Source: Gammaproteobacteria bacterium (lineage in GTDB: Bacteria > Pseudomonadota > Gammaproteobacteria > SZUA-140). From it: a DNA stretch of 18,534 nucleotides. Positions within the stretch are counted from its first letter, which is position 1, and each line of letters opens with the position of its first letter. A program made the translations under genes and the position numbers. The stretch is from contig QIHH01000061.1 in the NCBI GenBank assembly GCA_003230195.1, forward strand, positions 1 through 18,534, written 5' to 3'. Positions 12,084-18,534 of this stretch are shown in pieces. Under the pieces are notes generated by a model. That model had not been told where the DNA came from. It did not search any database and saw nothing but the letters and a program-made list of their open reading frames with translations.

Positions 12084-12597
12084 TTTCAATCCCTCCTAAC
12101 AAAGCCTCAAATATAGTGCTAATTACGACGAATTCTTAAATGATCCGCGCATTATACCCCCCCAAAAATCTTAAAGTAGACTACCCCATGCATGCACTGC
12201 ATTTTGGTCGAATACCCAAGGATGATAATATATAACATGACCAGTCAATTTAGTTCAAGCTCTAAATCCCTTTAAATTGCTGAGCACCCGATAAAACCCG
12301 CTATGCCAACACGCTACACGCTTAAATTTTGACCGGATAAAAATCATTATTCCTGCTTAGTGCCACACCATTTCAAAGTTGCCACGAACTGATCCGCACC
12401 CTCTCGTGCAATATAAACTAACCGCCACGCGCCAACAATCGAACGTTTCAGACTAAAATTACGATGTGTAGAGTTATTGACATCACCCTTGCAACCTAGG
12501 TACTCTCTACGTTTTATTAAGTAAAAGAAAGCTTGATCTGGTGCAATATATAAGATCAGGCTAAAAATTCAGATTTATTAATGGGAGGGGATTGATC
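12084..12597. other. Divergent regulatory region between two tiny membrane-protein genes
   Basis: 514 bases with no supported gene. On the minus strand TATAAT (12151-12156) is preceded directly by seven G residues, with no good -35 box, so it may depend on an activator. Towards the plus strand lies the candidate promoter at 12477-12506. A perfect inverted repeat TGATCT/AGATCA follows (12534-12539 and 12553-12558, spacer 13), in the expected leader of the 25-aa gene. I see no tRNA, ncRNA or riboswitch I could name. Confidence 0.4.
12477..12506 (+). promoter_or_regulatory. Candidate promoter of the 25-aa gene
   Basis: A perfect TTGACA (12477-12482), an 18-base spacer and TACTCT (12501-12506; three of six match TATAAT). 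The -10 is poor, so this is tentative. It would give a leader of roughly 85 bases containing the TGATCT/AGATCA inverted repeat. Confidence 0.35.
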
Positions 12598-12675
12598 ATG
12601 AGCGCATTTCCAGCAGCAACAATTGCAATAGTTTTGAGTATATTTGTACTTCTGCCACTACTGCTTGCTAACTAA
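12598..12675 (+). CDS. Tiny one-span membrane protein, 25 aa, as its own transcript
   Basis: Translated by hand: MSAFPAATIAIVLSIFVLLP followed by LLLAN. It is almost entirely one hydrophobic helix. GGGAGGGG lies seven bases before the ATG, nearly the same leader sequence as that of cytochrome c4 (GGGAGGGG, seven bases) and of the 97-aa protein. A strong terminator follows 45 bases after the stop, so it appears to be a single-gene transcript. The clean ribosome site plus terminator argue that it is a real gene. The family is unknown. It may be a small oxidase subunit encoded apart from the main operon. Confidence 0.6.
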   Translation: MSAFPAATIAIVLSIFVLLPLLLAN

Positions 12676-12720
12676 GGATTTTGGGCTGCATTTGTAGAAT
12701 CAAGTTAAGTAGCTAGCAAG

Positions 12721-12750
12721 ACACGCCCCAATGGGGCGTGTTCTGCTTTT
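12721..12750 (+). terminator. Rho-independent terminator after the 25-aa gene
   Basis: A perfect 9-bp stem ACACGCCCC/GGGGCGTGT (12721-12729 and 12733-12741) with a 3-base loop is followed by a T-rich tail (CTGCTTTT). Confidence 0.82.
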
Positions 12751-12902
12751 AGAGTCTCGTAAGTCGAAACAAGTCACCAGACCCTCCCCCCGAACTAAAT
12801 ACCATTTTTTCTACCGGCGCGGGCTCTCAGCCATAACGATTTGCTAAACGCAGGTGCCTATATAGCATCGTCTGATATCAAATTTATTTATCCGGAGAAA
12901 AC

Positions 12903-14354
12903 ATGCGCGTCGCTATCCCTGAAAAATACCTGAGACTGATTATACTCGCAGTCTGGATTGCCGCTCTTTTCTGGGGATTTAACCTCATCAATCTGACTCC
13001 ATATGGCCTTAACGAGGGCGCGGCGAAGACATTACTCTTTCTCTGGTCGATTGTCGATCGCATCGCAAACCCGGTCGCCACCTTTGGCACGCCCGATATG
13101 CGCGCCATTCTGCTACTGCCCGTCGCCATTTACTGGTCTGGCAGCATCCTTGCCACCAAAATATTTGCCGCTATGCTAGCCTTTTTTAGCGTGATGTTTC
13201 TCTATTACTGGGCACGCAAAGAAAACCATGAATCGGCGCTGATGGCCTCAGCACTATTGCTGATCTGCCCACTGACCATCACTCAAATCAGCTCAGTTGG
13301 CACTGGCCCAATGCTACTACTCACATTCGGCATCGGCCTGTGGGTCAGTAACACCTATCGCGCTAAACCACGCCCACTCGGTGGCTGGTTCTTTATTCAA
13401 CTGCTGGTTGTGATCACCGCAGTGAGTTTACACCCCGCTGGCCTTGGCTACGCGCTCGCGCTCGCATGGCTCTGGATCAGAGACCCGCTAAACAAACAAC
13501 AGCGCAGGCAGATACTGGTTGGCCTCGCAATTTCTATCCCGCTGATCATGACTTTTCAGAGCGGCTGGCAAAAAGATATTGTCTGGTTTAGCGATCCGAT
13601 CATCACGCTCTCTAACGTCCTGCAAAATGGGGCCGTCGGATTTGGTGAGCCGGCAGGCTGGTTTAGCGGGTTCATCGTTGTGTTGCTTCTCATCATCGTC
13701 ATCATCAAAGATCGCGCCTTTCTGTTTAACGACCTGATGGGCAGCGCACTACTATTTGCAACCCTCATTGGACTGGTCGCGGCTACCCCGGAGTGGGCCC
13801 TGGTTGCCATTGCATTACTGCTATATCGCGGCCTCGCACTGCTGGTCTCCTTCAATCAATCCTTCAACAGCCAGAGCCTGATGGGCCAGCGCGGCATCGT
13901 ACTGGTTGTTTTGATGATCGTTAGCAGCACCTTTATGCTGGCCGATAAACAGTATCGCCAAGTGTTACACAGCGAGCTATTGTCACCCACGGATGACATC
14001 ATCCAACAGCTTGCCGCAGAAGCGGCAGACCCAGACAAACCATTTCAAGCTGCCAGCCAATGGCCAGCGCGCACCATGCTGGCGTGTCGTCGTGATGTAT
14101 TCCCACTACCCTACGCTATTGAAGATAGCGCGGAATTTCTAAGCAGCATAAAAGGGATCACTCATCTGATCTTTGACCACACGCTAGAGGCAAATCTGGG
14201 CTTAAGTAAAAACATCTCAGAACTCAGCGGTATTGCAGAAACAATGTCACTGCAGGAAGCCGGCGTGGTGATTCGTATCAAAGAAGAGACCCCAGCCGAT
14301 CCGTTTGGCACGTTATCACACGCGCCGACAGACAATACGGCAACTAAAAACTAA
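12903..14354 (+). CDS. Multi-span membrane protein, GT-C (ArnT/PMT-like) glycosyltransferase-like
   Basis: 483 aa with roughly ten to twelve spans up to about residue 355, then a soluble C-terminal part of about 125 residues. The N-terminal layout is that of lipid-linked-sugar glycosyltransferases of the GT-C fold (ArnT/PMT-like). A first span is followed by an extracytoplasmic loop with an acidic residue (LNEGAAK), a loop with FGTPDMRAILLLPVAIYW, then SILATKIFAAMLAFFSVMFL and YYWARKENHESALMASALLL. The usual DE pair of ArnT is only partly present, so activity and substrate are uncertain. GGAGA lies five bases before the ATG. The gene is on the opposite strand from both flanking blocks, and its GC content looks higher than that of the oxidase genes. 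The end is 22 bases from the convergent mutM end. Confidence 0.75.
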   Translation: MRVAIPEKYLRLIILAVWIAALFWGFNLINLTPYGLNEGAAKTLLFLWSIVDRIANPVATFGTPDMRAILLLPVAIYWSGSILATKIFAAMLAFFSVMFLYYWARKENHESALMASALLLICPLTITQISSVGTGPMLLLTFGIGLWVSNTYRAKPRPLGGWFFIQLLVVITAVSLHPAGLGYALALAWLWIRDPLNKQQRRQILVGLAISIPLIMTFQSGWQKDIVWFSDPIITLSNVLQNGAVGFGEPAGWFSGFIVVLLLIIVIIKDRAFLFNDLMGSALLFATLIGLVAATPEWALVAIALLLYRGLALLVSFNQSFNSQSLMGQRGIVLVVLMIVSSTFMLADKQYRQVLHSELLSPTDDIIQQLAAEAADPDKPFQAASQWPARTMLACRRDVFPLPYAIEDSAEFLSSIKGITHLIFDHTLEANLGLSKNISELSGIAETMSLQEAGVVIRIKEETPADPFGTLSHAPTDNTATKN

Positions 14355-14376
14355 AACAGAGCCTCAAACTAATACC

Positions 14377-15192
14377 TCAACGCTGGCAGCGCCCACAGTA
14401 CCAAGTGGAGCGTTGCCCCAGCACAATCTGGCGAATCGCAGCACCGCACTGCACACACGCTTCGCCACCTCGACCATAGACCTGTAGGCACTGCTTAAAG
14501 TAGCCAGGCTCACCTGCACCATTATAAAAATCCCGCAACGTCGTACCACCCTGTTTGATCGCCTCCGCTAACACTAATTTAATCGCGGCCACCAGTCGCT
14601 CACAACGTGCGCGTGAGATGCGCTGCGCTGCGCGCGCCGGATGAATCCCGGCACGAAACAGTGCCTCGCTAGCGTAGATATTGCCGACGCCAACGACCAC
14701 CTGACCATTCATAATGAGTTGTTTGATCGCAACACTGCGCTGCTGTGCGATCTTATAGAAATAATCAATATCGAACGCATCTTCGAGTGGCTCCACCCCG
14801 AGCTTCATAATGAGTGGATGTTGCAACGGCTCTTGCGTCGTCCACAACACCAATCCAAAACGGCGCGGATCACGATAACGTAATGACTGCCCACTCGCCA
14901 ACAGAAACTCAACATGATCATGTTTTTCAAGCGGTATACCTTGATCAACTAGGCGCAGACTACCCGACATCCCAAGGTGAATAATCGCGGTACCACTCAC
15001 ACTCTTCAGTAACAGGTATTTTCCTCGGCGCTCAACCGCTAGGATTTCTTTATTTTTCAGTCCAGCAGCTAACCCTGCCGTCACCAGCTGGCGCAACTTA
15101 CGCTGATAGATTTTAACCCCAACCACACGCTGCCCCAGCAGATACGGTTCTAACCCTGCGCGCGTGGTTTCGACCTCAGGTAACTCAGGCAT
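14377..15192 (-). CDS. mutM: Formamidopyrimidine-DNA glycosylase (Fpg/MutM)
   Basis: Base-excision repair enzyme removing oxidised purines such as 8-oxoguanine, with AP lyase activity. At 271 aa it has the usual family length. The mature N-terminus PELPEVETTR carries the catalytic proline and Glu. A conserved lysine region RRGKYLLL, the RYRDPRRFG block, the H2TH helix block GVGNIYASEALF and a C-terminal zinc finger CVQC...CGRC are all present. The start at 15192 is set by the need for Pro next to the initiator Met; the upstream start would add two residues and block catalysis. AAGGTG precedes the ATG. The start overlaps the end of the DUF4340 gene by eight bases, so it is in the same operon as the ABC genes. 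Confidence 0.97.
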   Translation of the reverse strand: MPELPEVETTRAGLEPYLLGQRVVGVKIYQRKLRQLVTAGLAAGLKNKEILAVERRGKYLLLKSVSGTAIIHLGMSGSLRLVDQGIPLEKHDHVEFLLASGQSLRYRDPRRFGLVLWTTQEPLQHPLIMKLGVEPLEDAFDIDYFYKIAQQRSVAIKQLIMNGQVVVGVGNIYASEALFRAGIHPARAAQRISRARCERLVAAIKLVLAEAIKQGGTTLRDFYNGAGEPGYFKQCLQVYGRGGEACVQCGAAIRQIVLGQRSTWYCGRCQR

Positions 15193-15979
15193 CACCACCT
15201 TCTATCACGGCTAACAGATGCTCGCCCTCTTCTTCAGTGAAGTGATAACGCACCCCGCGCTCACGCACACCCAATATAAATTCCGGTTCACGTAACAAAA
15301 TGTCTAACAGCAACGCTGAGCCATCACTCAGAGTCAACGTCAGTGATTCAACATCGTTATCAGACACGTCATAACGCGAAACTCGTCGCGCATGTGCCTC
15401 ACCCCACGCCGCAAGCGTAAGCTCATCACTCACAACTCGCTGCGCAAACCGCACCTCAACTAACTCACTTTGCGGCAATAGCAGCTCTAGTGCGACAAAA
15501 TCATACGGCGACATCAACAGATAGTGTTGAACTCGATCTGATAGCAGATGAACAGTCTGGCCCGCCATCACATAGCGATAGCCATTTAATGGCTCAGTAC
15601 CACCAAAGGCGTAACGTTCATCGTCGATAGACAACCATACTTGCGGCGACGACAACTCATATTGACTCAAAGCACCCTCAACCGCCGGAAAACTGGAATG
15701 GCTCTCCGCCCGGCGCAATTGCAACAGCGGCTCAATGCGAAATGAATTGGCGGGTAAGCTGATCGGCGCCGTTAATTGCCAGCCACTCTCACTGCGCACA
15801 AACGCAATGGTCTCTCGTCCTGGGCGCTCAATTTTCACTCGCTGTGCCTGCTCTGGCAACGCCTGAGAGAGCGTAGTCGGAGGTAACGATTCATCAAGCC
15901 CCGGCCGCAGATAGGCCAACGCAGCCAATCCCGCGACCAGCAGTAACAACAATAGATTCAATAGCCAGCGGGTGCGCAT
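15185..15979 (-). CDS. DUF4340-type membrane-anchored periplasmic protein
   Basis: 264 aa with one N-terminal span (about residues 6-24) and a soluble periplasmic part rich in beta segments. Examples are RVKIERPGRETIAFVRSESG, WQLTAPISLPANSFRIEPLL, YAFGGTEPLNGYRYVMAGQ and TVHLLSDRVQHYLL. This repeating pattern is that of the DUF4340 family, which commonly sits downstream of GldF/GldG-like ABC genes, as here. The ATG follows the GldG-like gene by eight bases, and the stop overlaps mutM. The molecular role of the family is not established; a part in an envelope ABC complex is likely from context. Confidence 0.85.
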   Translation of the reverse strand: MRTRWLLNLLLLLLVAGLAALAYLRPGLDESLPPTTLSQALPEQAQRVKIERPGRETIAFVRSESGWQLTAPISLPANSFRIEPLLQLRRAESHSSFPAVEGALSQYELSSPQVWLSIDDERYAFGGTEPLNGYRYVMAGQTVHLLSDRVQHYLLMSPYDFVALELLLPQSELVEVRFAQRVVSDELTLAAWGEAHARRVSRYDVSDNDVESLTLTLSDGSALLLDILLREPEFILGVRERGVRYHFTEEEGEHLLAVIEGGDA

Positions 15980-15987
15980 TTAGGCTT

Positions 15988-17343
15988 TCATCGACGACGA
16001 CGTCGCCACCAAATAAAAAAACCACTACCAAGTAGCAATAACGGTAATACCACTAAAAAGGCCAGCCCTACCATCGCCAACTCAAACTCATCCATATCCA
16101 GCGTGATATCAGATGAGCTTTTTGCCGGTATCGACAACAAGGTGTCATCATTCACCAGCCAGTTAGCGATATTCATCGCCAGCTGTAGATTGCCACCCAC
16201 ACCAAGGTAACCGTTCGATAAGAAATCGCCATCGCCAATCACCACCACGCGCTGCGGCGCATCATCACCCTCACGACTCAGCGCCACCCCAATATTTAGC
16301 GGCCCAGCAATATCACCCGCATCAAAACCGATACTGCCTGCAACCTCACCATTCTCCGCCCAGACATTTGATAGCGTCTTCAACAATGTCGTCGCTTGCC
16401 ACTTAGCAGCGCCACTCATCTCAATGCCGCGCGCCATCGGGAACAGGGTATTGAAATCAAAATCACTCACCACCGGGTGGGCGCCATAGCTCGCCACCAA
16501 CACCATGCGAGGATCATCGGTACCAAACAGTTGCATCCCTACCTGTGAAACATTGGGGTCGATAATCGTGCCCGGTAGAAATTCAACTCCCAACTGCTTG
16601 CCAATCCCCGATAATCCAAACAACTCACCGGGGTCGGCCAACCACAATAGATTGCCACCACCATCAAGATAACCTTGTATTGCCACCAGTTCCGCCGGCA
16701 GCAGATCAGCCTGTGGCCCCGCAATCACCAGCAGAGAGGTGTTATCCGGCACCTCTGCCTCGCTGGCAAGGTTCAAACCGTAAAGCTGTGCACCCTTCGC
16801 CTGAAGTTGCTGCGCCCAGGTAGCAAGATCATAGGTTGCTGTTCCGAGAAAATCGCGCTCGCCGTGCCCCTGTAAAAAAGCGATCTTGCGTTCACCACCA
16901 CGCAGTACCTTTTGCAGCGCATTGCTGATCCCCTCTTCCGAAATCTGTTTAGTCCGTGCTTGCTGCCCCCCAGACTCAACCACCATCTCACCTTCAGTGG
17001 TGATATTCATTTCGCGCACCCGCTGCGGATCGGCATCGGGGTTTACAAATTTTAACTCAATATCAGCTTTATAACGTTGATAGCGCGCCACCAGCTCGCT
17101 GATATGTTTGCGCAACAGCGGTGTTTCGCGCACAAAAACGGTGATCATCAGCGGTTGTGAGACCTCTTCCAATAACGCCACACTGGTTTCCGATAACGTG
17201 TTACGCCCATTCTCAGTCCAGTCTGCATGATAGTTATACTGGGTACTCAACCAACCCACCAAGCCAATCGCGGCAAGGAACAGCACCACAAACAACAAAT
17301 TCTGCAATAACATCAAACGGCGGGATTTAAGCGTCACTTTCAT
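15988..17343 (-). CDS. GldG-family ABC-transport auxiliary protein
   Basis: 451 aa with a span at each end (about 14-34 and 424-445) and a large periplasmic domain between. Motifs such as DWTENGRNTLSETSVALL, VFVRETPLLRKHISELVARY, KIAFLQGHGER, LLVIAGPQADLLPAELVAIQ, YLDGGGNLLWLADP and RVVVIGDGDFLSNGY are typical of the GldG / ABC-type uncharacterised transport auxiliary family. In Flavobacteria GldG works with GldA and GldF in gliding; proteobacterial homologues have no settled role. The start overlaps the permease stop by one base (TAATG), showing tight coupling. Confidence 0.9.
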   Translation of the reverse strand: MKVTLKSRRLMLLQNLLFVVLFLAAIGLVGWLSTQYNYHADWTENGRNTLSETSVALLEEVSQPLMITVFVRETPLLRKHISELVARYQRYKADIELKFVNPDADPQRVREMNITTEGEMVVESGGQQARTKQISEEGISNALQKVLRGGERKIAFLQGHGERDFLGTATYDLATWAQQLQAKGAQLYGLNLASEAEVPDNTSLLVIAGPQADLLPAELVAIQGYLDGGGNLLWLADPGELFGLSGIGKQLGVEFLPGTIIDPNVSQVGMQLFGTDDPRMVLVASYGAHPVVSDFDFNTLFPMARGIEMSGAAKWQATTLLKTLSNVWAENGEVAGSIGFDAGDIAGPLNIGVALSREGDDAPQRVVVIGDGDFLSNGYLGVGGNLQLAMNIANWLVNDDTLLSIPAKSSSDITLDMDEFELAMVGLAFLVVLPLLLLGSGFFIWWRRRRR

Positions 17344-18101
17344 TAGTGTTGTGTTCGCTCTGCATCCAGTCGACGAATCGACAACACTAGAAATACCGTA
17401 ATAAATAACAAGTAATAAATGACATCTGCACTATTGAAAATGCCTTTTAGTAGTGCCTCGTAATGGCGCAGGATGGATAGATACGCCATCACATCACTGC
17501 CGTTTCCACCATCCGCATTGTTACCCGCCCAATCCAGAATCCACAACAGTAGCAACACCCCAAAGGTACTCACTGCCGCAATCGTTGGCTGCGCGGTGAG
17601 TGATGACATAAACAACCCCACCGCCGCAAAGCTCGCCAACAGCAGAAACAAGCCCAGCGTTGCAGCCGCCAACACTCCAAAATCGAGCGAGCTGCCTAAT
17701 AGCAACGTCAACGGCATCATCAAGATCATCAGTAACATGATCAATAGAAAGGTCATCACCCCCACAAACTTACCCAGCACAATCGTACTCATTGAGATCG
17801 GTGCTGCAAAAAGCAGCGGTAATGTCTGGTTGCGACGCTCATCACTAATCAGCCGCATGGTAATCAACGGCACAATCAACAACAGAATCATCGCCGCATT
17901 GCCGAGCAACGGCACCGCCACTATCTCGGTAATGCCCGGCGCACCCGGCAATGTTGGCAGGCGCGGTTGCAACTGCATAAAAAAATCGATCTGCGCCAGA
18001 AACATATAGGCAAGGATCAACTGCACCACCGCCAGAATAGACCACCCCAGCGGTGACAAAAACAATCCACGCAATTCACGCCCAGCAATCGTAAGGATCA
18101 T
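17343..18101 (-). CDS. ABC-2 type transporter permease (GldF-like)
   Basis: 252 aa with six predicted spans. The N-terminus AGRELRGLFLSPLGW is the usual amphipathic start of this family. A conserved LISDERRNQTLPLLFAAPIS block sits on the cytoplasmic side before the MSTIVLGKFVGVM coupling segment; this is the ABC-2/GldF hallmark. It forms the membrane part of the ABC complex with the ATPase encoded just upstream (overlap 4 bases, ATGA) and the GldG-like protein encoded downstream. The substrate is unknown. Confidence 0.92.
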   Translation of the reverse strand: MILTIAGRELRGLFLSPLGWSILAVVQLILAYMFLAQIDFFMQLQPRLPTLPGAPGITEIVAVPLLGNAAMILLLIVPLITMRLISDERRNQTLPLLFAAPISMSTIVLGKFVGVMTFLLIMLLMILMMPLTLLLGSSLDFGVLAAATLGLFLLLASFAAVGLFMSSLTAQPTIAAVSTFGVLLLLWILDWAGNNADGGNGSDVMAYLSILRHYEALLKGIFNSADVIYYLLFITVFLVLSIRRLDAERTQH

Positions 18102-18534
18102 GCCGCCTCACCTTTGCCGCCATGCTCACCAGATTCGCCATGTGCGTGGGCATCACTGCTGGTGATATCCACAAACACCTGTTCCAGTGTCATCCGCTCC
18201 GGCGTCAACTCATGCAAGCCCCAGCCATTTGCCACTGCTTGCTCGACAATCGCATCCGAGGGATCACTCGCCACCTCATAACCAATACGCACACGCCCAT
18301 CCTCAAGCCGCTCAACGGATGCCACACCGGCAACGGATTCCAGCTCACTGAGCGGCGGCATCGAACGCAGCGCGACCAATAGCGTGGTGGCCTGTAATTT
18401 TTCACGCATCTGCTCAATCGACTCATTCAACACCAGTCGTCCGCGATTAATAATCTGCACCCGATCACACACCGACTGCACCTCCGGTAGAATATGGGTC
18501 GAGAGCACCACGCTATGCTCATTCGCAACATCGC
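18098..18534 (-). CDS. ABC transporter ATP-binding protein, C-terminal part (cut by window edge)
   Basis: The open frame runs off the right edge, so Walker A, the signature motif and Walker B are not visible. The visible part begins DVANEHSVVLSTHILPEVQS, giving the H-loop (STH) and the segment VCDRVQIINRGRLV that follow Walker B in ABC-2 type ATPases. A C-terminal regulatory domain comes next, with RMTLEQVFVDITSSD as the family end, then a His/Gly-rich tail. The frame continues upstream beyond the GTG at 18511, so that codon is not the start. It overlaps the permease gene by four bases. Confidence 0.92.
   Translation of the reverse strand, partial: DVANEHSVVLSTHILPEVQSVCDRVQIINRGRLVLNESIEQMREKLQATTLLVALRSMPPLSELESVAGVASVERLEDGRVRIGYEVASDPSDAIVEQAVANGWGLHELTPERMTLEQVFVDITSSDAHAHGESGEHGGKGEAA

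Overview
The window looks like part of a proteobacterial chromosome, most likely a respiring gammaproteobacterium. This rests on the c4-type diheme cytochrome, the cbb3-type (C-family) haem-copper oxidase genes and the mutM / DUF4340 / GldG / ABC-2 block. I cannot name a genus from sequence alone. No rRNA, tRNA, CRISPR array, transposase or integrase was seen.

Layout. (1) 1-585, minus strand: the 5' part of a multi-membrane-span protein of the 'fused MFS/spermidine synthase' type, cut by the window edge. (2) 703-4076, minus strand: an operon of seven genes. It has its own candidate promoter (4127-4155) and encodes mostly small unrecognised membrane proteins, a CcoS-like cbb3 assembly factor, a membrane-anchored monohaem cytochrome c and a membrane-anchored SUMF1/FGE-fold protein without the usual cysteine pair. 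(3) 4208-8005, minus strand: the oxidase operon. Its order is a 97-aa two-span protein, a 29-aa one-span protein, CcoN, CcoO with a large extra ectodomain, a 211-aa haem-less two-span protein and a 50-aa one-span protein, closed by a strong terminator at 4158-4182. A candidate promoter with an overlapping inverted repeat lies at 8082-8115. (4) 8479-9178: two small convergent membrane-protein genes. (5) 9356-10989, minus strand: three overlapping genes for a membrane-anchored cytochrome c, a 4-span protein resembling only the C-terminal third of CcoN, and a thioredoxin-fold lipoprotein. (6) 11125-12083, minus strand: a cytochrome c4 preceded by a 30-aa one-span protein. Divergent from it is a 25-aa one-span protein (12598-12675, plus) with its own terminator. 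(7) 12903-18534: unrelated, higher-GC genes: a GT-C-like membrane protein (plus), then mutM, DUF4340, GldG-like, ABC-2 permease and ABC ATPase (minus).

How it may work. Electrons would pass from the soluble c4 cytochrome and/or the anchored monohaem cytochromes to the single haem of CcoO and then to CcoN, which keeps all six histidine ligands and the active-site tyrosine expected of an O2 reductase. The canonical CcoP (diheme) subunit is absent from the window. The 211-aa and tiny membrane proteins sit where CcoP/CcoQ would be. The best candidate for an undescribed system is this remodelled C-family oxidase together with its satellite module (half-CcoN, Met-less cytochrome c, thioredoxin lipoprotein) and the accessory operon. 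Function beyond 'C-family oxidase with accessory proteins' is inference.
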